Part shown: positions 52,701 through 62,584 of the stretch, one piece after another
Position numbering within the stretch: the stretch's first letter is position 1
How the letters are laid out: the number at the start of each line of letters is the position of its first letter
Assembly (NCBI RefSeq): GCF_003344045.1
Contig: NZ_QFWX01000004.1
Span: forward strand, 62,001 to 126,000
DNA: 64,000 nucleotides
Direction of reading: 5' to 3'
DNA from: Marinobacter vulgaris
GTDB taxonomy: Bacteria > Pseudomonadota > Gammaproteobacteria > Pseudomonadales > Oleiphilaceae
The notes under the pieces: model-generated
What the model was told of the DNA's origin: nothing
The model's input: the letters and a program-made list of their open reading frames with translations, nothing else
The model's database searches: none
Position numbers and translations under genes: made by a program

Positions 52701-53063
52701 ACCGCCATCAATCGAATCCGCCATCAGAATCCGGCACTGCAGGAGCTGCTTAACCTGCGGTTTCACCACGCCGACAGTCCGGACATATTGTTCTATGGCA
52801 AAACTCTGGAGCAGCCCGCCAATCTGATTTTCGTAGCCGTCAACGTCGACCCCTTCGACGGCCACGACGCTACGCTGGAGTTCCCGCTGGAACAACTCGG
52901 CATTCCCGAAGAGGCCGGCTTCGAAGTGGAGGACCTGCTGAACGGTGCCCGGCATCTTTGGCACGGCAGGCATCACCATGTCCGGCTGGAACCGGACAAT
53001 CCAGCCATCATCTTCCGGGTGACCCCCCGGAATCATGTGGATTACCATTCACCCAGTCTGTGA
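49707..53063 (+). CDS. glgE: Alpha-amylase domain fused to GlgE maltosyltransferase
   Basis: A 1118-residue fusion. Residues about 1-440 are a GH13 domain with its own catalytic set: nucleophile Asp179 (FRGFRCDAAY), acid/base Glu208 (VFMAETLG) and Asp263 (FPESHDTER). From about residue 460 comes a full GlgE: beta-sandwich start GIITIQDVYPEIDCGKYPVK, VDNPHTKP with nucleophile Asp840, and FLSEAFTRP with Glu869. GlgE transfers maltose from maltose-1-phosphate to alpha-1,4-glucan. Usual GlgE is about 660-700 residues, so the N-terminal domain is extra and may trim or prime glucans. Starts at ATG 49707 with AAGG upstream. First gene of the operon, nine bases to treS. Confidence 0.9.
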   Translation: MDTQGSGPRIYNLFPLLAGTTADWQAELPRIAGMLFNWVYLNPFHYPGFSGSLYAVKDYYALNPLFDDGSGCSCDEQLRAFVEASEQSGLSVMMDLVINHTAKDAVLVENHPDWFLRDENGELKSPAAIDPDDASLATVWGDLAEIDYSERPARAEIVAYWQTLVRHYVRLGFRGFRCDAAYKVPAEVWKAIVGAARDQDANTVFMAETLGCRPEEVYALSDAGFDYLFNSAKWWDFRSPWLLEQYDAFRHIAPSIAFPESHDTERLAAGLLRDGVPEENIQRHYRFQYSFAATFSAGVMLPMGFEFGYRQPLDVVESRSWLKETPLFDISDFIAETNRCKASVPALNEDGRQFPVQSPGSDAVVLARHSSMPAEWALLFINPLSGRELRLSMDKLELTLDAGTTAEEITPGGEAIRLRPDSRLVLAPLEVRIFHACGASGEAAPARTVTSHNVTARYLDTVRSGIITIQDVYPEIDCGKYPVKREVGDSLEVTATIFREGHDCLNASLLYRRQDETEWREVSMSRINPGLDLWRGTLRLEENTDYFYTIEASTDLFETWWQETGKKLDAGQDIGVELLEGRALVAEALERTAGNDRRQISRALADFDKAADDGERTELLRSALLRSILARWPDRTRSSRYGRELEVIVDRVRARFASWYEIFPRSQGVVEGQSATFADCEQRLPEIREMGFDVVYLAPIHPIGHTNRKGPNNTLNAGPDDPGSPYAIGSEDGGHTAIHPELGTLEDFRHFVRVANDLGMDVAMDFAIQCSPDHPWLKEYPEWFTVRPDGTIKYAENPPKKYQDIVNVNFYGEHQEELWRELLNVVLFWVQQGVKTFRVDNPHTKPVPFWEWLIREVRLHHPETIFLSEAFTRPPMLQMLAKVGFSQSYTYFTWRNSKQELTDYLQELTATEVGEYLRPNFFANTPDILPTFLQTGGRPAFKIRFVLAATLSSVYGIYSGFELCENDAVPGKEEYLHSEKYEYKVRDWDAPGNIREYITAINRIRHQNPALQELLNLRFHHADSPDILFYGKTLEQPANLIFVAVNVDPFDGHDATLEFPLEQLGIPEEAGFEVEDLLNGARHLWHGRHHHVRLEPDNPAIIFRVTPRNHVDYHSPSL

Positions 53064-53071
53064 GGGCTTCC

Positions 53072-56000
53072 ATGACGGAAAGTAGTCCGCTCTGGTATCA
53101 GAACGCCATCATCTACCAGCTTCATATCAAGGCATTTTTCGACGCCAATGGAGACGGTACGGGGGACTTTGCCGGTCTGACCCGCAAACTCGATCACATT
53201 ACCGAGCTGGGGGCTACCGCTATCTGGCTGCTGCCATTTTATCCCTCTCCCCTGCGGGATGACGGCTACGACATAGCCGACTACAAGTCCATCCACAAGC
53301 GCTATGGCAGCATGCGGGATTTCCGGCGCTTTTTGCGGGAAGCGCATCGGCGCGGTCTCAAAGTGATTACCGAGCTGGTAATCAACCATACCTCAGACCA
53401 GCATCCCTGGTTTCAGAAGGCGCGGCGTGCCAAACCCGGCTCTGCATGGCGCAACTATTACGTCTGGAGCGACACCGATCAGAAGTATCTGGGCACCCGC
53501 ATTATCTTTACCGATACCGAAACCTCCAACTGGAGCTGGGATCCGGAGGCCAAGGCCTACTACTGGCACCGTTTCTTCTCCCACCAGCCGGACCTTAACT
53601 TCGATAATCCCCGGGTTGTGGATTCGATTCTCAATGTAATGAAATTCTGGCTGGATATGGGTGTTGACGGCCTGCGGCTGGACGCCATTCCCTATCTTTG
53701 CGAGCGCGAGGGAACCAATAATGAAAATCTTCCCGAGACCCACGACATTCTCAAAAAAATTCGCCGCTGGCTGGACGACAACTACAGTAATCGCATGCTG
53801 CTGGGAGAAGCCAACCAATGGCCTGAAGACGTACTGCCGTACTTCGGCACGGCGTCAGAGCCCGAGTGCCACATGGCTTTCCATTTCCCCCTGATGCCGC
53901 GAATGTACATGGCGCTGGCCCAGGAGGATCGTCACCCCATTACCGATATCATGGCACAGACGCCGGAAATTCCCGCCAACACGCAGTGGGCCATCTTCCT
54001 GCGCAATCACGACGAGCTCACACTCGAGATGGTCACCGATCAGGAGCGGGACTACCTGTGGAGCTTTTACGCCAGCGACCCGCGCATGCGGGTGAATGTG
54101 GGCATTCGTCGGCGTCTCGCGCCACTGTTGGACAACGATCGCAACAAGCTGCAGCTGCTCAACAGCATGCTCATGTCCATGCCCGGCACTCCCATTGTCT
54201 ATTACGGCGATGAGATCGGCATGGGGGACAACATCTTTCTGGGGGACAGGGACAGCGTACGGACACCGATGCAATGGACACCGGACCGTAATGGCGGTTT
54301 TTCCAGTGCGGACCCGGCCAGCCTCTACCTGCCGGCAATCATGGACCCCATTTACGGCTACGAGGCACTCAATGTAGAAGCGCAGCACCGCAACCCTTCC
54401 TCCTTTCTGAACTGGATCCAGCGCCTCATCGCCGTCCGCAAGTCACAATCCGCCTTCGGCAAGGGGTCCCTGCGCTTTCTTTTCCCCGGCAACCGCAAGG
54501 TTCTGGCCTATATTCGCGAAAATGAGGATGACGCCATACTGTGTATCGCCAACCTGTCCCGTTCTGCCCAGCCGGTGGAACTGGACCTGAGCGAATTCCG
54601 TGATCGGGTGCCGGTAGAGCTGCTTGGCGAGAGTGCTTTTCCACCCATTGGCGAACTGCCTTACTTTCTCACTCTCTCCCCCCACGGGTTTTACTGGTTC
54701 CAACTGACCAGGGACGCGGAGCCACCGGCCTGGCACCAGCAACCGGCGGGAGCACCGCAGGAATTCCACACCCTGGTATTGCCGCAGCGCTGGCACAGCC
54801 TGCTGGAGGGCCGGGGGAAAGCCGAACTGGAGAATCGATTACTCCCGGAATTTATCGCCGCCCAACGCTGGTTTGCTGCGAAGGAAACGGGCATCGCTGC
54901 TGTAATTCTGAAAGAGTGGGTCGATATGACGGAAGCTGACAACGGCTGTCTGCTGAGCATCTTCGCGGTTCACCTGAATGATGGCACCTGCCAGGACTAT
55001 TTCCTGCCGTTGTCATTGCAGTGGGAGGAAGTCGGCAAGGAGCTGCTGCCGCCCGCGCAGTCGACAGTAGCTCGCACCCGCAGTGCCAACCGACTCGGCT
55101 ACCTGCTGGACGCGGCGGGAGACGAGCGCGCCATCCGCACATGGCTCGAGCATTTCCGGTGCCAGGCTGAAGGCGGCAGTGGCATCGTGGGCAGAGCGCT
55201 GCTTACCACCACTTCGGCTTTCCCTGGCAATTTCGACGCCCGGTCCGCTGCTATCAAGCCCACCTATCTCGAACAGAGCAACAGCACGTCAATAATTAAC
55301 GACACCATGATTCTCAAGACTTACCGGCACCTTCAGCCGGGTCTGCATCCGGAGCTCGAGGTCGGACGTTTCCTCACCGAAGTGGCGGGCTACAAAAACA
55401 GCCCTTCGTTATTTGGCGCCCTTGAAATCGAAGATGAATCCGGAGAACGCAACCTTGTCGCAATCCTGCAAAGCTTTGTGACCAACCAGGGAGACGGATG
55501 GGGTTATACCCTCGGTTATCTGGAGCGGTTCCTTCACGACACCCGCTACGCACCCCGCAAGGAGAGAGCCGCACAGAAGGATATCCATGTCGGTTTCACT
55601 CGCCTGATGCGCACTCTGGGGTTGAGGGTTGCAGAGCTCCACCAGGCCCTCGCCACGCCAACCACGGATCCGGCTTTCAGCGTCGAACCGGTAACTGACG
55701 CCTGGCTGGAGGAGTGGCGCCGGCGCCTGCTGCGGGAAGCGGCTACTGCACACAGGACACTACAGCATCACACAGGCAGCGACGACGCTCGTAAAGCGGA
55801 ACGGTTCCGCGCTCTCCTGCACCTTTGGCCGGTCCTTGAAAAATGCATCGGTGAACTCATGCCTGACCGGGTCACTGCCCTGTTAACGCGGACTCACGGT
55901 GACTTTCACCTGGGCCAGGTACTGGTCGCGGAGCGCGACTTTCACATCATCGACTTCGAGGGCGAACCGGCCAGGCCGCTGGAGGAGCGACGTGCCAAGC

Positions 56001-56341
56001 AGATGCCTCTTCGCGATCTGGCCGGCCTGTTACGGTCGCTGGATTACGCCGCCCGGACCGCCGCTGCCCGGGAGACAGAAAAATTCGAGGATGACCATGC
56101 CCTGGTTTTGACTCTGGAGTGGCTAGACCTCTCCCGCCAAGCCCTGTTGGATGGATACCGGCAAGGGAGCGATGGCTGTCGCTTTTCTCCCGCGGAAATA
56201 GGTGAGTTCGAGAGCCTGATAGCTCTGTTTACGGTGGAAAAAGTTCTCTACGAGATTCTCTACGAAGCCAATAACCGTCCTGACTGGCTCGTTGTTCCCG
56301 TCGACGGTCTCATCGAATGGATCAGCAGGCACCAATCATGA
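53072..56341 (+). CDS. treS: Trehalose synthase/maltokinase fusion (TreS-Pep2)
   Basis: A 1089-residue fusion. Residues 1-about 550 are TreS (GH13): Asp204 ([10 protein letters not shown]), Glu246 (LLGEAN) and Asp314 ([10 protein letters not shown]), with [16 protein letters not shown] characteristic of trehalose synthases. It interconverts maltose and trehalose. Residues about 620-1089 form a maltokinase: [13 protein letters not shown] (catalytic loop, about residue 945) and [18 protein letters not shown] (metal site), making maltose-1-phosphate for GlgE. GAGGG precedes the ATG at 53072. Its stop overlaps the glgB start (ATGA). Confidence 0.95.
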   Translation: MTESSPLWYQNAIIYQLHIKAFFDANGDGTGDFAGLTRKLDHITELGATAIWLLPFYPSPLRDDGYDIADYKSIHKRYGSMRDFRRFLREAHRRGLKVITELVINHTSDQHPWFQKARRAKPGSAWRNYYVWSDTDQKYLGTRIIFTDTETSNWSWDPEAKAYYWHRFFSHQPDLNFDNPRVVDSILNVMKFWLDMGVDGLRLDAIPYLCEREGTNNENLPETHDILKKIRRWLDDNYSNRMLLGEANQWPEDVLPYFGTASEPECHMAFHFPLMPRMYMALAQEDRHPITDIMAQTPEIPANTQWAIFLRNHDELTLEMVTDQERDYLWSFYASDPRMRVNVGIRRRLAPLLDNDRNKLQLLNSMLMSMPGTPIVYYGDEIGMGDNIFLGDRDSVRTPMQWTPDRNGGFSSADPASLYLPAIMDPIYGYEALNVEAQHRNPSSFLNWIQRLIAVRKSQSAFGKGSLRFLFPGNRKVLAYIRENEDDAILCIANLSRSAQPVELDLSEFRDRVPVELLGESAFPPIGELPYFLTLSPHGFYWFQLTRDAEPPAWHQQPAGAPQEFHTLVLPQRWHSLLEGRGKAELENRLLPEFIAAQRWFAAKETGIAAVILKEWVDMTEADNGCLLSIFAVHLNDGTCQDYFLPLSLQWEEVGKELLPPAQSTVARTRSANRLGYLLDAAGDERAIRTWLEHFRCQAEGGSGIVGRALLTTTSAFPGNFDARSAAIKPTYLEQSNSTSIINDTMILKTYRHLQPGLHPELEVGRFLTEVAGYKNSPSLFGALEIEDESGERNLVAILQSFVTNQGDGWGYTLGYLERFLHDTRYAPRKERAAQKDIHVGFTRLMRTLGLRVAELHQALATPTTDPAFSVEPVTDAWLEEWRRRLLREAATAHRTLQHHTGSDDARKAERFRALLHLWPVLEKCIGELMPDRVTALLTRTHGDFHLGQVLVAERDFHIIDFEGEPARPLEERRAKQMPLRDLAGLLRSLDYAARTAAARETEKFEDDHALVLTLEWLDLSRQALLDGYRQGSDGCRFSPAEIGEFESLIALFTVEKVLYEILYEANNRPDWLVVPVDGLIEWISRHQS

Positions 56342-58569
56342 CCATGGAAGACAGAACCAGTGTGCAGGCCATAACCCGGGGCGAACACCGCGATCCCTTC
56401 GCTTTTCTGGGCAGCCACGCGGTGACCGACGGGCTGCGGATAAGAACTTTTCAGCCCGGTGTTGACTCAGTGGCCGTGGTGGATGCAGCCAGCGACGAGC
56501 AAGTCACCGCCCTCACGCGGCTCCACCCGGACGGTGTCTTTGCCGGCACCGTCAAGGGTGCGGAGCGCGACTTTCGTTACCGCCTGCGGATAAGCCGCAA
56601 TGGTGAGGCCTGCACCATCGAAGATCCCTACCGGTTTGGTGCCATACTCGGGGACCTGGACCTCCATCTTCTGGCAGAAGGTCGTCACGAGCATGCCTAC
56701 GAAAAACTGGGCGCCAATGCTATTGAGATGGATGGCATCAGTGGCGTCGCCTTCGCAGTCTGGGCTCCCAATGCCCGGAGGGTCAGTGTCGTGGGCGAGT
56801 TCAATAACTGGGATGGCCGCTGTCACGTCATGCGGCTGCGCCATGGCGCCGGCATCTGGGAGATTTTCCTGCCCGAGCTCCAACAGGGATCCCTCTACAA
56901 GTATGAGATCATCGCCGGTGACGGAAAACTGCTACCTCTCAAGGCGGATCCTTTTGCCCGCTACTGCCAGCATCCACCGGAAACAGCCTCCATCGTCTAT
57001 GATCCGCCACCTTACCGCTGGCAGGACCAGTCTTGGATGCAGTCCCGCGGCGCCGGTTCGCAACGGGACGCACCTATTGCTATCTACGAAGTCCACCTGG
57101 GCTCCTGGCGCCGCCATCCGGGGGAGAATCATCGCTACCTGAGCTATCTGGAGCTCGCTGAAGAACTGCCGGCCTATGCCGCAGATATGGGCTTCACCCA
57201 TATCGAACTTCTGCCCGTTACCGAATACCCCTTCGATGGATCCTGGGGCTATCAGCCGATTGGCCTGTATGCCCCCACCAGCCGCTTCGGCACACCGGAC
57301 GAATTGCGGCACTTTGTCGAAAGCTGCCATGCCCATGGCCTGGGGGTTCTCATGGACTGGGTGCCGGCCCACTTTCCGGAGGACGCCCATGGCCTGGCCC
57401 ATTTCGATGGCACCGCCCTGTACGAACACGAAGACCCGGCCAAAGGCAGGCATCACGAGTGGGGCACCCTGATCTACAATTACGGCCGGCAGGAGGTCAG
57501 CAATTTCCTGCTCAGCAACGCCAAATTCTGGGCGGATCAGTACCATATCGACGGCCTGAGAGTGGATGCTGTCGCTTCCATGCTTTACCTGGACTACAAC
57601 CGGGAGGACGGCGAATGGACTCCCAATGAGTATGGCGGCAACGAAAACCTTGAGGCGGCGGACTTCATCAGACGCATGAATGAGCTGGTGTACAAGGAAG
57701 AAAAAGGGTTCTTTACTACCGCGGAAGAGTCTACCGCCTGGCCCATGGTATCGCGACCCACCTCTGCAGGAGGGCTTGGCTTCGGCTACAAGTGGAACAT
57801 GGGCTGGATGCACGACACCCTGACCTACATAAAAACGGATCCGATCCATCGACGCCACAACCACAACGATCTCACCTTCGGCCTCGTCTACGCCTTCAGC
57901 GAAAATTTCATCCTGCCCCTTTCTCACGATGAAGTGGTACACGGCAAGGGCTCCCTGCTCAACAAAATGCCGGGGGACCGCTGGCAGAAATTCGCCAACC
58001 TGCGGGTCTACTTCGGTTTCATGTACAGCCACCCCGGCAAGAAGCTGCTCTTTATGGGCGGCGAATTCGCCCAGGAGCGGGAATGGAATCACGACAACTC
58101 CCTCGACTGGCACTTGCTGGACGATCCTCTCCATGCCGGTGTGCACAAGCTGATACGCGACCTCAACAGGCTGTACCGGGATTGCCCCTCGCTACACCAG
58201 CTTGACTGCGAACCCGAGGGTTTCCAGTGGATAGACGGCGGCGACGTTGAAAACAGCGTGCTCTCCTTTTTGCGACGGGGACGCAACCATGACGACTGCA
58301 CCGTCATAGTCTGCAATTTTACGCCGGTGGTGAGAAATGCGTACCGGGTCGGGGTTCCTTTTGCCGGCACCTATCACCAGCAAATCAACACCGATGCCTG
58401 GGAGTACGGTGGTTCCGGTGTGGGCAATGGCATCGCTGTAGAGTCCTCTCCGGTTGCTGCCCACGGCCACCCCCACTCGCTCAGTCTTACCCTCCCGCCA
58501 CTGGCGGCGCTGATCTTTGCCTGCCCTGCGCAGGGCCTTGGTTCAGCAGAGCCACAGAAAGAGGATTGA
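56338..58569 (+). CDS. glgB: 1,4-alpha-glucan branching enzyme GlgB
   Basis: A 743-residue GH13 branching enzyme that forms alpha-1,6 branches. The N-terminal CBM48 modules (to about residue 225, with [19 protein letters not shown]) precede the catalytic domain: [17 protein letters not shown] (nucleophile Asp410), [17 protein letters not shown] and [19 protein letters not shown]. Size matches E. coli (728). Translation is coupled to treS through a four-base overlap at ATG 56338. The product builds branched glucan from GlgE chains. Confidence 0.96.
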   Translation: MTMEDRTSVQAITRGEHRDPFAFLGSHAVTDGLRIRTFQPGVDSVAVVDAASDEQVTALTRLHPDGVFAGTVKGAERDFRYRLRISRNGEACTIEDPYRFGAILGDLDLHLLAEGRHEHAYEKLGANAIEMDGISGVAFAVWAPNARRVSVVGEFNNWDGRCHVMRLRHGAGIWEIFLPELQQGSLYKYEIIAGDGKLLPLKADPFARYCQHPPETASIVYDPPPYRWQDQSWMQSRGAGSQRDAPIAIYEVHLGSWRRHPGENHRYLSYLELAEELPAYAADMGFTHIELLPVTEYPFDGSWGYQPIGLYAPTSRFGTPDELRHFVESCHAHGLGVLMDWVPAHFPEDAHGLAHFDGTALYEHEDPAKGRHHEWGTLIYNYGRQEVSNFLLSNAKFWADQYHIDGLRVDAVASMLYLDYNREDGEWTPNEYGGNENLEAADFIRRMNELVYKEEKGFFTTAEESTAWPMVSRPTSAGGLGFGYKWNMGWMHDTLTYIKTDPIHRRHNHNDLTFGLVYAFSENFILPLSHDEVVHGKGSLLNKMPGDRWQKFANLRVYFGFMYSHPGKKLLFMGGEFAQEREWNHDNSLDWHLLDDPLHAGVHKLIRDLNRLYRDCPSLHQLDCEPEGFQWIDGGDVENSVLSFLRRGRNHDDCTVIVCNFTPVVRNAYRVGVPFAGTYHQQINTDAWEYGGSGVGNGIAVESSPVAAHGHPHSLSLTLPPLAALIFACPAQGLGSAEPQKED

Positions 58570-58574
58570 AGCCG

Positions 58575-60737
58575 ATGACTGATGTCCGTGTCTGGCCCGG
58601 TTCACCCTATCCCCTTGGCGCCACCTGGGATGGCAAAGGGGTCAATTTCGCACTGTTCTCCGCCCACGCGGAAAAAGTAGAGCTGTGCCTTTTCAATACC
58701 AAAGGGACCCGCGAGCTTCACCGCATACCTTTGCCTGAATATACCGACCAGGTCTGGCACGGCTACTTTCCCGATGTGCGCGCCGGCCAGCTCTATGGCT
58801 ACCGGGTTTACGGGCCCTATGAACCTCAGCAAGGCCATCGATTCAATCATCACAAACTTCTGATCGATCCCTATGCCAAATCGCTGCGTGGAGACTTCAA
58901 GTGGACCGACGCCCATTTCGGCTATGTGGTGGGTCATGAAGATGAAGATCTCTCCTTCGACACCCGGGACAACGCCGCTGCCATGCCCAAATGCGAGGTG
59001 GTTGACACGGCATTCACCTGGGGCCAGGACACGCCGCCGCGCAGGCAATGGCATGAGACCATTATCTATGAGATGCATGTCCGCGGTTTCACCGCCAATC
59101 ATAAAGGTGTGGCGGCCCAATATCGGGGCACGTTCGCCGGACTTTCCAACCCCGATGTAATCAGCTACCTCAAGAACCTGGGCGTGACGGCGGTGGAACT
59201 GCTACCGATCCATGCCTTTATCGACGAACGGGCACTCGCAGACCGGGGCCTGAGTAACTACTGGGGCTACAACTCTCTGGCGTTTTTTGCGCCCCACCCC
59301 GGCTACCTGGCAACTGGGGCTCTGGAAGAATTCAAGACCTGCGTTCACCTTCTCCATGATGCCGGTATCGAGGTCATACTCGATGTGGTGTACAACCACA
59401 CCGCCGAGGGCAATCACATGGGACCGACGCTGAGCCTGAAGGGAATCGACAATGCCACCTATTACAAGCTGGATGAGGAGGACCCTCGCTACTACGCGGA
59501 CTTCACCGGCTGCGGTAATGTCCTCAATCTCCATCGCCACGGCGTCCAGCAACTGGTGCTGGACTCCCTGCGCTACTGGGTTGAGGAGATGCACATCGAC
59601 GGTTTTCGCTTTGACCTGGCCACCGCCTTGGCCAGGGAGAGCGTCGACTTCGATCTCCACGCCGGCTTTCTCGATGCCATCGGACAGGATCCGGTACTTT
59701 CCCGGGTCAAGCGCATCGCCGAGCCCTGGGACCTCGGAGACGACGGTTACCAGCTCGGCAACTTTCCGCCCGGGTGGGGAGAATGGAACGATCAATACCG
59801 GGACGTGGTACGGCGCTTCTGGCACGGAGAATCCGATCTGGTGCCAGAACTGGCAACCCGCCTGACGGGTTCAAGTGACATATTCAACCATCGCGGTCGT
59901 CATGCCTGGGCCAGCATCAATTTTGTCACCGCCCACGACGGCTTCACCCTCAGGGACCTGGTCTCCTATAGCGAGAAACACAACGAGGCCAATCTGGAAG
60001 ACAACCAGGATGGTACCGACGCCAACTACAGTGACAATCATGGCGTCGAAGGGGAAACCGACGACCCTGAAATTCGCGAAATACGGTTGCGACAGCAAAA
60101 GAACTTCCTGGCCACGCTGTTGCTGTCAGAGGGTACGCCCATGCTCACGGCTGGCGACGAGTTCGGCCGCAGCCAGGGCGGCAACAATAACGCCTACTGT
60201 CAGGACAACGAAATCAGCTGGTTGAACCGGGAGGAAGTTGACGAGGAAGGCCGTAATCTGAGCGAATTTGCTCACAGGCTGATCCGTCTTCGCAGAGATC
60301 ACATCGTTTTCCACCGTTACCGTTTTTTCCAGGGAGATACTGTAGCCGGCACCACCATGAAAGACATCACCTGGCTAAAACCCGATGGGGAGGAAAAAAC
60401 CAAGGAAGACTGGGAGGAAGCCCAGACCTGCTGCCTGAGCTACCTGCTCAACGGCGAAGCCGGCGAATACCATCTGACTGCAAAGGGGGAGCCGGAGCCG
60501 GATGACACCTTTCTGGTCATCCTCAATTCACTGGATGAAGAGATAGAGCACTGTCTCCCACCTATCAGCACCGGAAAAGACTGGCAGTTGGTGTTCGACA
60601 CCTGTGAGCGGGACAGTTTCTCGGCATCACGCCGGTGCGATGACAACAGCACCTACAAGGTGTCGCCAAAATCTTTTGTGCTCATGGTCCGCTGCAGCGA
60701 CAGCGGTCATAGTAATCCATCACAAGCGGACGGGTGA
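58575..60737 (+). CDS. glgX: Glycogen debranching enzyme GlgX
   Basis: A 720-residue isoamylase-type GH13 enzyme that removes short alpha-1,6 side chains. After a CBM48 module (MTDVRVWPGSPYPLGATW, YRVYGPYEPQQGHRFNHHKL) it shows DVVYNHTAEG, IDGFRFDLATALARE (nucleophile Asp) and RIAEPWDLG, then NFVTAHDGFTLRDLVSY. GAGGA lies nine bases before the ATG at 58575, which is five bases after the glgB stop. It provides linear maltooligosaccharides to TreZ/TreY and MalQ. Confidence 0.95.
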   Translation: MTDVRVWPGSPYPLGATWDGKGVNFALFSAHAEKVELCLFNTKGTRELHRIPLPEYTDQVWHGYFPDVRAGQLYGYRVYGPYEPQQGHRFNHHKLLIDPYAKSLRGDFKWTDAHFGYVVGHEDEDLSFDTRDNAAAMPKCEVVDTAFTWGQDTPPRRQWHETIIYEMHVRGFTANHKGVAAQYRGTFAGLSNPDVISYLKNLGVTAVELLPIHAFIDERALADRGLSNYWGYNSLAFFAPHPGYLATGALEEFKTCVHLLHDAGIEVILDVVYNHTAEGNHMGPTLSLKGIDNATYYKLDEEDPRYYADFTGCGNVLNLHRHGVQQLVLDSLRYWVEEMHIDGFRFDLATALARESVDFDLHAGFLDAIGQDPVLSRVKRIAEPWDLGDDGYQLGNFPPGWGEWNDQYRDVVRRFWHGESDLVPELATRLTGSSDIFNHRGRHAWASINFVTAHDGFTLRDLVSYSEKHNEANLEDNQDGTDANYSDNHGVEGETDDPEIREIRLRQQKNFLATLLLSEGTPMLTAGDEFGRSQGGNNNAYCQDNEISWLNREEVDEEGRNLSEFAHRLIRLRRDHIVFHRYRFFQGDTVAGTTMKDITWLKPDGEEKTKEDWEEAQTCCLSYLLNGEAGEYHLTAKGEPEPDDTFLVILNSLDEEIEHCLPPISTGKDWQLVFDTCERDSFSASRRCDDNSTYKVSPKSFVLMVRCSDSGHSNPSQADG

Positions 60738-60742
60738 ACACC

Positions 60743-62584
60743 ATGGAGCGGTATCACGAGATGCCTTTTGGCTGCAATTTCAAGGGCGAGAAAACCGATT
60801 TCCGCCTCTGGGCGCCTGCCCTGGACAGCGTGGAACTCGAATTCCGGGCACCCACGGCCAGGAACTGGTGCAGTGTCGAAATGGATTCGCGCAACGGCTG
60901 GCACCAGCACGTCCGTAACGATTGTCCGGCGGGCACCTTGTACCGATTCCGTCTTTCACCGACGATGGCCGTTCCGGACCCCGCCAGCCGCTATCAGCCG
61001 GAGGGAGTACACGGTCCCAGCGAAGTCATCGACCCCCGCAGTTTCCCCTGGCAGGACGGGAACTGGCAGGGACGTCGGTGGGAGGAAGCCGTCATATACG
61101 AGTTGCATCCCGGCTGCTTCAGCCCGGACGGCAATTACCGGGGAATCCGGGAGCGCCTGGACCACCTCTTGCAATTGGGCGTGACTGCTGTGGAACTGAT
61201 GCCCCTGTCCCAGGCTCCGGGTGCGAGGAATTGGGGTTACGATGGCACCTATCCCTTTGCACCCTGCAATGCCTATGGCCGGCCGGACGAGTTGAAATTG
61301 CTGGTACAGGAGGCCCACCTCAGAGGCCTGATGGTCTACCTGGACGTGGTCTATAACCATTTCGGTCCGGAGGGCAACTACCTGCACGCTTATGCGCCGG
61401 ATTTCTTTACGGATCGCTACCACACCCCCTGGGGGTCTGCCATCAACTTTGACGGCCCCGGGAGTGAAACGGTGCGCCGCTTTTTTGTGGAAAATGCCCT
61501 CTACTGGCTCCATGAGTATCACCTGGACGGACTCCGTTTGGATGCAGTGCATGCCATTTTTGACCGTTCCTGTCCCGACGTACTCGAGGAACTGGCAAAC
61601 ACCATCCGGCGCCGGACGGAACCGGACCGCCAAGTACATCTGATACTGGAAAATGATCACAACGCCGCTCACTACCTGGGGGGAACCAGCGGGGCCCACC
61701 AGTACAATGCCCAGTGGAACGACGATTTTCACCATGCCGCCCATGCGCTGCTGACAGGCGAAAAAAACGGTTACTACGGCGATTACACCGACAATCCCCT
61801 GCGCCACCTGGAACGCTGCCTATGTGAAGGCTTCGCCTACCAGGGCGAATTTTCCCGTTACCGCAATGCCCGCCGCGGAGAGCGCAGCGGCCAACTGCCC
61901 CCGGGCGCCTTTGTCGCCTTTTTGCAGAATCACGACCAGACCGGAAACCGGGCACTGGGGGAGCGCCTTACAGTCCTGGCGCCCTTAAGGCCCCTGCGGG
62001 CGCTGGTCTCTATCCTACTGCTGGCACCTTCTCCACCCCTGTTATTCATGGGGGAGGAATGGGGCACCGAGCGGCCTTTTCTGTATTTCTGCGATTTTGA
62101 AGAAGAGCTTGCCGAGGCGGTACGAGAAGGACGAGCGAGAGAATTCCAGCAATTTCCCGAATTTTCCGACCCGGAATCCGGCACTACCCTTCCCGATCCC
62201 AACGAGCCGGGCACTTTCGCCGCCAGCTGCCTGGACTGGCGTGAACTGGAGGATTCCCTTCACAGGGAGTGGCTGGCATTCTACCGGGAGCTGTTACGAA
62301 TTCGCCATCGGGACATCATTCCAGCGCTGTCTTCCCTGAACGGCGGAGTGGCGCGCTGCCTCAGCGGGGGGCCCATGCTCCGTGTAATGTGGACAGGCAC
62401 CGACGGAACCGCGCTTCACCTGTTTGCCAACTGCTCCGACAAACGCGCCGTCACTGGCGCACTGCCAGAGGGCCATGTTCTCTTCGGGCCGATACCGGCC
62501 CGGGAGCATCAGGACGGAGCCCCAACTCTGGCTCCCTGGCAAGTGCTCTGGATAATACAGACCGGCGAGGCCGTCCATGCCTAG
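60743..62584 (+). CDS. treZ: Maltooligosyltrehalose trehalohydrolase TreZ
   Basis: A 613-residue GH13 enzyme that releases trehalose from maltooligosyltrehalose. It has the N-terminal FRLWAPALDSVEL module, VIYELHPGCFSPDGNYRGI, DVVYNHFGPEGNYL, LDGLRLDAVHAIFD (nucleophile Asp), HLILENDHN and FLQNHDQTGNRALGERL. The last is diagnostic for TreZ. The start may be ATG 60743 or GTG 60734, which overlaps the glgX stop. The partner treY is not in the window; it may follow malQ. The stop overlaps the malQ start by eight bases. Confidence 0.94.
   Translation: MERYHEMPFGCNFKGEKTDFRLWAPALDSVELEFRAPTARNWCSVEMDSRNGWHQHVRNDCPAGTLYRFRLSPTMAVPDPASRYQPEGVHGPSEVIDPRSFPWQDGNWQGRRWEEAVIYELHPGCFSPDGNYRGIRERLDHLLQLGVTAVELMPLSQAPGARNWGYDGTYPFAPCNAYGRPDELKLLVQEAHLRGLMVYLDVVYNHFGPEGNYLHAYAPDFFTDRYHTPWGSAINFDGPGSETVRRFFVENALYWLHEYHLDGLRLDAVHAIFDRSCPDVLEELANTIRRRTEPDRQVHLILENDHNAAHYLGGTSGAHQYNAQWNDDFHHAAHALLTGEKNGYYGDYTDNPLRHLERCLCEGFAYQGEFSRYRNARRGERSGQLPPGAFVAFLQNHDQTGNRALGERLTVLAPLRPLRALVSILLLAPSPPLLFMGEEWGTERPFLYFCDFEEELAEAVREGRAREFQQFPEFSDPESGTTLPDPNEPGTFAASCLDWRELEDSLHREWLAFYRELLRIRHRDIIPALSSLNGGVARCLSGGPMLRVMWTGTDGTALHLFANCSDKRAVTGALPEGHVLFGPIPAREHQDGAPTLAPWQVLWIIQTGEAVHA

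Noticed and set aside
52017..53048. 343-codon minus-strand frame opposite the GlgE part
   Set aside because: Same reason: the plus-strand GlgE motifs, including the catalytic residues, lie across this region.
56932..58146. 404-codon minus-strand frame opposite glgB
   Set aside because: Antisense to the well-supported branching enzyme, with no domain features; a shadow of codon bias.
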